Origin: Macquaria australasica
Lineage: Eukaryota; Chordata; Actinopteri; Centrarchiformes; Percichthyidae
Assembly: GCA_005408345.1 (NCBI GenBank)
Contig: SEMN01000016.1
Coordinates: 2,480,001-2,544,000, forward strand
DNA length: 64,000 nucleotides
Reading direction: 5' to 3'
In this document: piece after piece, positions 13,601-22,843 of the stretch
Position numbering within the stretch: the first letter of the stretch is position 1
How the letters are laid out: the number at the start of each line of letters is the position of its first letter
The notes under the pieces: model-generated
What the model was told of the DNA's origin: nothing
The model's input: the letters and a program-made list of their open reading frames with translations, nothing else
Database searches by the model: none
Translations under genes and position numbers: made by a program

Positions 13601-16600
13601 TGACAACTACATGAGATGGTGAATGATAAAACAGTGTGTAGTGTAACAGTTGCACAAATATAGCCTATAAGAGTCATCAAAAATTTGCTAATATTAATCA
13701 CCATAAGCTTCTGGTCATACCAGACCAAGTAGGGCTATAGCAGCAAAACCCCTGATTATACTGAATTAATGTAAAGTTTGTTTTATTTCTTATAAATAAA
13801 AAATTTCATTCGTAAGAGGAAGATATATACATACTTTTTTTTTTAAAGGGCATTAAGTTTACACATACAGATATAAACAGTAGTATAAAGAAATAAAGAT
13901 AAAACTTCTATATGTCACACTCCTTACAGCATTCAATAGCATCAGAGGCAACTTGAAGAGACAGGAGCTGGCCTCCAGGTTGAGGAATGTGGACACGAAA
14001 CACCAAACGCACGCGTGTGTTTTTTCGCCCAATGTCTGTCTCGCCGTTCCTCAGTTCGATGTCGGCATTTCTCAACTTCAGGATTCCTACACAGTCAATC
14101 CTGTGAAATGTAAGAAAAAGACAGATAAGATTTTTTTAAAAAGTGTTCTGAAATAAGGCGAAAATGCTCCGCTAGGAACGTTGTCACTTTGTTTTTCTTC
14201 AAAATCTGCTGCAAGACTGTTTCTGTTCACACACAGCCCCAGTCAGACTATTGTGACCTGATGAAATATGTGTCTGTTTCAGTTAGTGAGCTAACCTAGT
14301 TTTGTTCTGTGACATTTTGATAAAAAATTACTTTTCTGCTACTGTTTTTCACTGATTCATCATGCATCAAATTCATCAAAGCGTTTGCTGCTGTGAACAC
14401 CAAAGGTCTTTCTTGGAAAAACTCTCTGGCACACAGGAAGTGATACATTTTACGTTTATGTCAGCAGCAACAGAAACTTGTCGGGAGCCAAAAAGACAAA
14501 AACCTTGTGGCTGGCATGAGGTAGCAGTAGCCACGATGGGTGAAGATAAAAAGGATAGATAAATTATCACAGAAACTCAAACTTTATCAATAGAAAATCC
14601 AAAGAAAACAGATGGCACAGTAGACTACTGCTGACTCAGTGTAGTGTATCTCTGCATCTGTAACTATGGGTGATGAAGCACAAAAACACAACAGTAGTGA
14701 GTGCAGATTGCTTAATAGCCATGAGGTCACAGGCGACTGATTTGTAGTGACACATATTCAGAGCATCTGTGATTTATGTGTGACTTTTTTGGTTAAGATG
14801 TATACCCACAGTCTCTCTGTGGTACTCACACCACTCTCATGTGGTTCTTTGGCTCCAGGGGGATCTCCAACACTTTGGTCCCGTTGATCATCCTCTCCAT
14901 GCTGGGTGTGGTGACGGTCTTCCCGGTGATGCGGTGGACCTGGTAGAAGGCGTGGGGTTTCAGGAGCCTCTCGTCGGCTGTTCCTATGAAGACCTGCAGC
15001 CCCAGTGGAGCTGTGCCTTGGTACCCGCGGAGCTAATGAGGGCAACAAAGGCGATTAAATGCATGCTTCACACTGAATTAAACCAACTATAATACCATTA
15101 ATATCCATGGCTGCAGAGAACAAATTCATGCTGCACAATAAATCTCTTTTCCCTGTGGGGATGATTTCACAGGTCACTATCTAACTGGCATAGCAAGAAC
15201 ACTGCTTTGCATAGTCCGTTTGTGCAACAGTGCCAGGAAAACCAACAGTAAAAGGCTTATTAATTAACTCACCAGCGCAACAAACAAAGCAGGCCCATGT
15301 ACTAATATTTGTATATGTCAATATACCCGATTTGTAAATATTAGTGCATCTTTTAGCACTTTGAAACAGTGCATACATATCCTAATAATTTGTCCTTGTG
15401 GAAGTAGTGACGTGAGGCTCTTTCACTCATTTGCATGGCTGTCAGCTTTACATAAACACAAAATAATCCGGGAAATACCATCCTATATTTACAGTCTCTC
15501 CTGCTACTTCATCGTGAGATTGATCTTTCTCTCTTGCTTGCTTTTCCTTCTTTGCACACCCCACACCCTCCAGGTACGGACAAAAAAAAAAACACCTGAA
15601 CTTCCGGATGCCCTCCGTTAGATGTCTTTACAGCTCCGCGGCTGCCCTCGGTCTCATAGTGAGCTCTGTGGTGAGATCTGGGCTGTTGCTGGATACGAAG
15701 CTCGTACTGACCAGACTGACTGGGCAACGGCCACTCTAAAGACGGAAGCGGAGCCACGGAGAGACCACTGGGGGAAAGACAGAGAGAAAAAAACAATAAG
15801 AGGGAAAAATGTGAAGGAAGACAAAAAATCATACTCCAAAATGTCAAAAATGTGTACCATAGTTAATATTTCATTTATAGTGGTCAATTAAATGGTGTAC
15901 TTCATAACTGGTCATGTGCGCTCACATTTGAGCTTATTAGAAAGACATTCTCTGTAAGTAATAAGAAAGGACAAACAACACACCTGAATGCTGCGTGGTG
16001 GACTGGATGAGGAGGAGGCCACACAGCTGGGAGCACATAGAAGGTTTCAGACTTGACTTCGGCTCCTGCCCTGGCCATCCTCTCCTGCTCAATGGCCCAG
16101 TCATACCCCTCTCTATACACACAGTCCTGTCTCTGGGCCTGCCCATGTGCATCTCGCACGACTGCAGGAGGCAGACTGGAGCTGAGGCTGCTCAGCATGT
16201 CCTCCAGGCCCGGGGAGGAGGTCTGAGCTTGGGGCTGGAACTCAGCTTGGGCCTGGTATTGGTGGAGGTAGTAGGACCCCTGCTGCTCATGGGGTGAGGG
16301 GATAGGGCTGGGGCTCCGGGAGCGCTGCTTGACAGGAGTGCCCCCCTCACAGGAGTGGGCCGGGTCATAGCAGCGCTTTCCGTGCGGTGAGGCAGAGCGG
16401 GAGCGCTGGTGGGGAAGCGATGAGGCGGTGCGTTGGTGCTGGGGCAGGAGAAAGGTCTCGTCCGTGATGCTGTTGCGAGGTGAAGCTCCTGGAGAGGAGT
16501 GGGCAGAAGAAGTGTGGATGCCCTGGAGGCCTGGGCAGAGGTCTAAGCCAGACAACGCCATGCCACAGCTGGCTCCATTGGAAGGGGAGACGCATGGTGA

Positions 16601-18454
16601 AGCCAAAGGAGAGTATGACTCTGCAGGCCAGCCTGTGGAGGAGTTACTGCTGGCAGGGCTCACACACTCCCTGTAGGACCCCAGAGCTTTGGTGCTAGGG
16701 TTCGGCTCCAGGGTCTGAGAGCTGAGAGAGTCACCAGACGGAGTGATCTCAATCCTGGGACTGGGAGCAGGGATGGTCCCTGGTCTTGAAACCAGCCCCA
16801 GGGAGTCAAACCCCGCCCCTGACAGGTGCTCTGTGGTGGGGCTGTGAGAGGAGGGGTCCTGAATGGAGTCTGGCTGGTTGGAGCTGGAGATGTACGCAGC
16901 GTGATGGTCGACCACCAGCAGAGGAGGTTGGTTGTCGTTCTGAAGGAGAGCACTTGACACATCTGTCAATAACCAAAGTGAGGATTAATTTGTACACACA
17001 TGTCCAAAATACCTGACTACCTGACTACTACCCAGAGATAACTTAAAGAGCCCTCGAGGCATGTTTTAAGACATATAAAAATACTCTGCATGTAATAATA
17101 ATTTGTCTGACGTGTGTTTTTGCACAAAAATGCTCAATTACCTCATTAAAAATTCTTAAAAATACATCTACGCCTTTGCCCTCAATTAAAAATCCAGAAT
17201 CTATGAATATGCAAATATTATTCATTTTAAAAGTTTAACTGCTGGACACAAGATGTCTCCTACTTCAGTGAAAAGTTCATTCTCAGCGCATGTACACTGG
17301 AAGCTTCCACATCACATATGTAAGTTGCATATTGGACCAGTGATGGTGTCCAAACTAGTTGTGTTGTGTTGTGTTTTGAAACACTCCCCTCCAGCAAGAG
17401 GCTGTCAAGACCATCAAGACCAAAACCTGACGCCACAAGAACAGTTTCTTCCTGAATGCAGCTGGTCTCACCAACAAGGCCAGGGACCCCCACTGACACT
17501 GACTCTTATCCCGCCCCATGGACACTCCATGTTACATAAACGTAAACTCTCCACACCTGACTCAGTGAGTTACATCAACCCACGTTTTTTGGATTACTGT
17601 CTCGGCACATTGCACATATTCTTTATACTTTATACCGTGAAGATTTGCACCTTCCATCCTCTTCATTTCAAACACTGCACAGCTCTTTTCATTTCAAAAA
17701 CAGATATATTTATTGTAGATTTTTCTATTTTCTATTTATGATTCTTGACTTTCTTTTATCATGTTTATTGTTATGCACCAAAATACCAAGGCAAATTTCT
17801 TATATCTGAAAAACCTACTTGGCAATAAACCTGATTCTGATTCTGAAGTGACTAATCTCAAAATCATCTTGTACGTCCTCCACGTGTTAAACTCAGATTT
17901 AAGGTGAGCACAGAGAAACTTTCCCTCTTCAGCAGATGAATGGTGAAAACAGCACACACACACATCCTTCTGCACATAAAAGCTCAAACATCCAAGTGAA
18001 GCAACAAGAAGCAAAACACATATTAACTCCACTAAACTGTGTTAAAGACAGCTAGTTTTCTATGTCTCTATAGTTCGTGAAACAGAAAGAAGAGTCTGGG
18101 TGATTTCCCCCCTTACTTAATGACAGTGAAAGAGGAGGATTGCAGTATAACATCAGTACCTGACAGCTAAGTACTTACTGATGGATATCCCAAAGCCACT
18201 TTAATGCTGCTGAATACAAACTCAGCACAATGCCCCCATCTTTATGTGCTAATAATAAAATACTAAGGAAAGAACACAATGTAGTTGAAAGGATGTATTA
18301 TCTTAAGCCTCAGAATAACATACACACCTTTATCACAGCCAACAGCAAAATCTTCTCCAGGTGGATTATAAAGAAACAGGTCGGAAAAGTCCAACTCCTC
18401 CTGACTGATGTCTTGCCCTAAACCCTCGGTGAGCCCCAAACCTCCAGAAGTCAT
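7633..18454 (-). CDS. nfatc2: NFATC2, calcineurin-regulated Rel-family transcription factor
   Basis: Ten coding exons, all phase-consistent: 18454-18328, 16962-15984, 15767-15596, 15032-14830, 14100-13928, 13502-13362, 11734-11679, 11335-11203, 10398-9745 and 7679-7633 (TGA), giving 894 aa; human isoforms are about 900-925. The N-terminus has the acidic ELDFSDLF activation motif. The calcineurin-docking PRIEIT is at residues 111-116. SP-repeat blocks follow at about 159-169 and 256-264. The Rel-homology DNA-binding loop RAHYETEGSRG is at 403-413. An IPT/TIG dimerisation domain spans about 560-660 and holds the second nuclear signal KKKRSQ at 646-651. VKAEP and VTVKQEN near the C-terminus look like sumoylation sites. 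The protein ends with the isoform-type tail VNDIIRRDL. In this family calcineurin dephosphorylates the cytoplasmic protein after a Ca2+ rise and it enters the nucleus. The paralogue (a or b) cannot be told from the window alone. Confidence 0.95.
8036..8134 (-). mobile_element. tRNA-derived SINE fragment, reverse orientation
   Basis: Read on the minus strand it has a B-box-like segment followed by CATTCCCCACTTCTCTCCCT and a TTATTTGC..TTTACTG-type tail. This matches the layout of the SINE at 49552-49735. It lies in NFATC2 intron 9 (7680-9744). Confidence 0.6.
11783..12193. mobile_element. Palindromic-end MITE (family A), NFATC2 intron 6
   Basis: The left end reads AGTTTGACATTTTGGGAAAT with a GAGTTAGATGAGAAGAT segment. 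The right end is its inverted complement (ATCTTCTTATCTAACTCTC ... AATGTCGAACTATTCC). The core carries GCTAAGCTAAGCTAA. This is one of at least seven copies or fragments in the window. Confidence 0.8.
12936..13282. mobile_element. Palindromic-end MITE (family A), NFATC2 intron 6
   Basis: A second near-complete copy in the same intron. Terminal inverted repeats of about 75 bases start GTAATAGTTCAACATTTTGG and end CCAAAATGTCGAACTATTC. The core again has GCTAAGCTAAGCTAACTGG. Confidence 0.85.
17385..17850 (+). mobile_element. LINE 3'-end relic, NFATC2 intron 1
   Basis: A 5'-truncated non-LTR retrotransposon tail on the plus strand, opposite to NFATC2. It shows a decayed end of a reverse-transcriptase ORF (segments such as SRPSRPKPDATRTVSS and TRPGTPTDTDSYP in shifting frames) and then a 3' UTR ending AATAAACCTGATTCTGATTC. 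The short terminal hexamer repeat is typical of fish CR1/L2-type LINEs. The clade is not certain. Confidence 0.6.
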
Positions 18455-18720
18455 CTCCAGCTCTGAATATTTCAGTTCTTCCTTTCGACAAGTAGTCTGA
18501 ATCTTTTGTTATAACTTTCAAACTCGCCAACGAAATTAAGCTGTATACCAAAGATAAACAATTAGAGAAACCCGACGATGTTAAAGTTTTTACTTTTCTA
18601 AGACACGTTTAAAACATTGGCAGCTGCTCAAATAAAACATCCAACACCGCGACATGAAAAAAAAACCGAGCGGCGACAGACGCTTCCTGTCACTGCTGAT
18701 GATGACAAGCAGACAGGAGG

Positions 18721-18782
18721 TGCGGACCTACCTCTGCGTGTTTGTGTGCGTGTGCGTGTGTGCGTGCGTGCGTGCGTGTGCA
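18721..18782. repeat. (GT/GC)n microsatellite upstream of NFATC2 exon 1
   Basis: Alternating TGTG and TGCG units about 270-330 bases upstream of the NFATC2 ATG. Alternating purine-pyrimidine runs of this kind can adopt Z-DNA. It probably lies in or near the promoter, whose start site I cannot fix. Confidence 0.7.
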
Positions 18783-18849
18783 GCACAAACGCCACACAAC
18801 TTCCAAACACAGGCCTTATTTCCTCCTGTGTGAGTCAAGTAGAGTCACA

Positions 18850-20033
18850 ATAAACCCATTGTAATATATAAAGGGAAGCAAAATGCACATTCTGTGGTAA
18901 CAATATTACAGTGATATCAAAATGCGCAGCGCTCACGTTGTAATTATTTTCAATTATAATTTTATGAGCTTCGATTGTTTTTTAGCTATGTGATTAACAG
19001 TGTTGTTGTTTTTTTTCTTCTGTTATATCTGTTGTGTGTATCTGTTGACTTTCTGCATACAACTTACAGGAACAAAAAAAGTTGTATTGAATTGAATTGT
19101 ATTGAATTCCTGTAGGGTCACTATACATTTAGAAACAGACATACAGCTAAAAACAAGGACAACAAAGCTGAGCAAAGATATGTAAGAACTACATACAAGT
19201 AGGTGAAATATATATAAAAAGCAACAATGACCAACAACATACAATGTCTAAGTCAAGTGCAAGTCAAATGCTTTTGTAATTGTAAACAAATACAAATAGT
19301 GCAAAGGAATACATATTGAATGGGTAATGTAATAGATTACTTTATATACATAAAGTGGGTGGTTATGTACAGTATGTGCTTGTATACATATCCATATACA
19401 GCGTACAGGATTTATATTTGATAACAATGAATGATGAAATAGCAACTTAAGTAACATATAGACTTAATTCTTAGTTTGTGTCTCAACAAAATCTATTAAA
19501 AAATGTATATGGTCTTTAAATCATAACTCCAGACACTAGTTTGCACTCACAATAAATAAATAAAAAGATAAAATAAAATAAAAAGTCAGTGTAAGCAGCT
19601 TTTGGCCACTGAGTGGCAGTATTGTACAATTCCCATCCACACACGAGTTCAGTTGCTGTTATTTAAAGGGTCAGTTCATCCAAATTTAAAAATAATACAT
19701 ATATATTTTTTCTTACTCCTTTCTTGTGGTATCTAGCCATGCAGAAACTACAGTTGTGGTTTAGAGATAATCTGTCACTGAGATCTCTGCCTCTACCCTG
19801 TTAGGTGATTAAGCAGTCACTTTCCACATTGTTGGAATATTTAAAACTATATTTCAGTAAAGTCATTAAATGGGATTAATGTATTTTTCCATAACACATC
19901 ATTTAAAATAATTCCTTCCACCATGTTGAGGTCTTATTATGGAGATACTCTTTCCTGACCCAAGTGTTTCTCGTTTTTCTCAGTCTTTATCACACTGATT
20001 GGATGTGACACAGATAACAGGTGAGCCAGATGT
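18850..20033. other. Gene-free AT-rich stretch upstream of NFATC2
   Basis: AT-rich sequence with short low-complexity runs (ATAAATAAATAAA near 19550) and no supported gene. It separates the NFATC2 5' end from the tRNA gene. Confidence 0.5.
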
Positions 20034-20106
20034 GGCTCTATAGCTCAGTGGTTAGCGCACTGGTCTTGTAAACCAGGGGTCGTGAGTTCAATTCTCGCTA
20101 GGGCCT
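20034..20106 (+). tRNA. tRNA-Thr (anticodon TGT)
   Basis: A 73-base sequence folds into a full cloverleaf. The acceptor stem pairs GGCTCTA with TAGGGCC (one G-T pair) and leaves a U discriminator. The D arm starts GCTCAGTGGTTAG. The anticodon arm is CTGGT-CTTGTAA-ACCAG, with TGT at the anticodon positions. The T arm is GTGAG-TTCAATT-CTCGC. No intron is present, and CCA is not encoded, as expected in eukaryotes. A- and B-box promoter sequences are internal. No run of four T residues follows within about 40 bases, so the usual Pol III terminator is not obvious. Confidence 0.93.
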
Positions 20107-20234
20107 GTGTCCCGGTTTAAGTTTGGCCTATCAAGTACATGTACTGTCCTGTAAATCAGTTTCATCCATATACTGTACTTTGTCTGTCATCCTTCTCCAG
20201 TGAAATATGACAGTGGTGCAAACAGTGTTGAGAA

Positions 20235-20345
20235 CTTTACCTAAGCAAAATCAGATATATATTAAAAATACTCATAGTTTTATTTTAGTAAAAGTACAAA
20301 AGTATTAGCAGCAAAATATACGTTTAAAGTACTTATTGGGTGGCA
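20235..20345. mobile_element. Fragment of hAT-like MITE (family B)
   Basis: It contains AAAGTACAAAAGTATTAGCA, AGCAAAATATAC and TTAAAGTACTTATT, the internal signature of the longer copy at 45671-46248. Neither end is preserved. Confidence 0.6.
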
Positions 20346-20757
20346 GAAAGGCCCCTGTCAGCATCAATTACTCATGTGTCACTGATGTAAACATGATCAG
20401 AAAACGTGAAAAACTTTGTTTTACTTGTTGTACAAAGATTTTTTTTATTTTTTTTATTAATGTCTTCTGACTGGGTCACCTGTCGATGTCACCTGAGGTC
20501 ACATGTGAGTCTAAGGGTCACATGGCAGTCCTGTGAGAGTCATCAGAGTCCCATGAATCAAGGTGTGAATTGGTGTGAAACTACCGGGTGGGGGGACGGG
20601 GCCTGACAGCAAATGTGAGAAGCTCATAAGTGGTATCTCTTCAAGCTACTTTAAAGCCATTTGTCCTGCGTGTCCAACATCTATCTGTACACTGCGGTCC
20701 TCAAAGGAGCATTCCTTGTCCTTAAGAGCCCTGTGTGTGAGTGTATACACATATACA

Positions 20758-20758
20758 G

Positions 20759-20804
<46 letters not shown>

Positions 20805-20874
20805 TATACACAGTATACACACACATATACAGTATATATATATATCATTTTGTATATATATATATATATATATC
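20758..20874. repeat. (TA)n/(CA)n compound microsatellite
   Basis: Blocks of TA, CA and TATACA repeats, extending toward the assembly gap that begins 300 bases further on. Confidence 0.95.
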
Positions 20875-21182
20875 ATTTTGAGCCAACTTCTAAAGAAAAC
20901 AGAGCTTGTCTAAGAAAAGAGAAACATGCATACACACATGGAAACTAAGCTTTTTAATACTTATTTAGCTCTGTTCCTCAAGCTGTAAAAATCTCCAGAC
21001 CTTAATACCAAGCCTTCGCAATGCACCAGTTTGAAAAATAAACACATATGTGGCTGTAACACATTTATTAATGTATTTGTTTCAGTGAATAAAATGTGTC
21101 TACATAAAACAATGTACAATATTACAGTATTATAATCACACTTTATATACACAATGTAAAATAAACATACGCGTGATCTACT

Positions 21183-22043
21183 NNNNNNNNNNNNNNNNNN
21201 NNNNNNNNNNNNNNNNNNNNNNNNNNNNNNNNNNNNNNNNNNNNNNNNNNNNNNNNNNNNNNNNNNNNNNNNNNNNNNNNNNNNNNNNNNNNNNNNNNNN
21301 NNNNNNNNNNNNNNNNNNNNNNNNNNNNNNNNNNNNNNNNNNNNNNNNNNNNNNNNNNNNNNNNNNNNNNNNNNNNNNNNNNNNNNNNNNNNNNNNNNNN
21401 NNNNNNNNNNNNNNNNNNNNNNNNNNNNNNNNNNNNNNNNNNNNNNNNNNNNNNNNNNNNNNNNNNNNNNNNNNNNNNNNNNNNNNNNNNNNNNNNNNNN
21501 NNNNNNNNNNNNNNNNNNNNNNNNNNNNNNNNNNNNNNNNNNNNNNNNNNNNNNNNNNNNNNNNNNNNNNNNNNNNNNNNNNNNNNNNNNNNNNNNNNNN
21601 NNNNNNNNNNNNNNNNNNNNNNNNNNNNNNNNNNNNNNNNNNNNNNNNNNNNNNNNNNNNNNNNNNNNNNNNNNNNNNNNNNNNNNNNNNNNNNNNNNNN
21701 NNNNNNNNNNNNNNNNNNNNNNNNNNNNNNNNNNNNNNNNNNNNNNNNNNNNNNNNNNNNNNNNNNNNNNNNNNNNNNNNNNNNNNNNNNNNNNNNNNNN
21801 NNNNNNNNNNNNNNNNNNNNNNNNNNNNNNNNNNNNNNNNNNNNNNNNNNNNNNNNNNNNNNNNNNNNNNNNNNNNNNNNNNNNNNNNNNNNNNNNNNNN
21901 NNNNNNNNNNNNNNNNNNNNNNNNNNNNNNNNNNNNNNNNNNNNNNNNNNNNNNNNNNNNNNNNNNNNNNNNNNNNNNNNNNNNNNNNNNNNNNNNNNNN
22001 NNNNNNNNNNNNNNNNNNNNNNNNNNNNNNNNNNNNNNNNNNN
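21183..22043. other. Assembly gap (861 N)
   Basis: A run of N from 21183 to 22043. The right flank begins directly with an ATATATATATATACATATATA repeat, so the gap probably reflects an uncrossed AT microsatellite. Its true length is unknown. Confidence 0.99.
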
Positions 22044-22559
22044 ATATATATATATACATATATATATAAAAGTTATTAAACAAGGAAAAACAAAACAAAG
22101 TAATAGCTTGACATTTTCATACACATGTCCGAGGTGAAAACATTACATTAAGATTTGAGGACAGCTGCCTTGGTACAACATTCAGTTTGTACATAACAAC
22201 TGGTATTTTGGTCAGTCATTAACAGTCCTAAATATAGGTTTTAAATAACTTTGAGGTATTTATGGCATGATTACATGTATAATAATTTCTGTGTCTTTGT
22301 CTTTCTATTTACAGAGCAGCAATACAGGGAGTCACTGGACCATCGGGGCCATGGCAACAGAGGTATCATCTTTCTGTCAATACGTACAGACGAGTTGAAT
22401 ATGGAGCCTGAGAGGGGAGGGAAAGAAGAAATAATTCATTAGTGTGAATTAAACTCAAATTTCCCACGAAAGAAATATCAGACTTAAAGTTATATTTTGA
22501 CACATAAACCCCCCAAAAGAGGGTGAACTGTTTTTACACTTCTGTTTTTCTACAGATTA

Positions 22560-22806
22560 AACAAATGAGATATAATGTTTTAATTAGTTTAGCTTTAGAG
22601 GTGCTGGGAGATGGATTTTGTTACCATTTGACAGACCCAAGCTAGCCGTTTCCCCCTGTTTCCAGACTTTGTGTTAAGCTAAGCTAACCAGCTGCTTAAT
22701 CCAACATATTAATGTTCAGACATGAGAGCGGTAACTATCTTCTCATCTAACTTTCCGGAAGGAAAGCAAATAAGCAAATTTCCCAGAATGTCAAACTTTT
22801 GTTTAA
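22560..22806. mobile_element. Half copy of MITE family A in the CYP24A1 3' region
   Basis: The right half of the element (GTTTCCCCCTGTTTCCAGAC, TTAAGCTAAGCTAACC, CTTCTCATCTAACTTTCC, ending CAGAATGTCAAACTTTTG). It begins only 38 bases past the CYP24A1 stop on the minus strand, so it is probably transcribed as part of the 3' UTR. Confidence 0.8.
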
Positions 22807-22843
22807 AAAAAGCAAAAATGGAGATCCAAGTTTTCTTCTCACC

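Noticed and set aside
13312..13728. Longer reading of NFATC2 exon 6 into its flanking introns
   Set aside because: The conserved SQRSAQELP start follows a clear CCTCAG acceptor at 13503. The extra residues are hydrophobic intron translation.
14758..15092. Antisense and off-frame open frames over NFATC2 exons (14758-15092, 16365-16997, 15622-15891)
   Set aside because: They lie opposite or out of frame to well-supported conserved coding exons and show no motifs of their own.
21173..22124. Long open frames across 21.2-22.1 kb on both strands
   Set aside because: They consist almost wholly of unknown bases in the assembly gap plus AT repeat.
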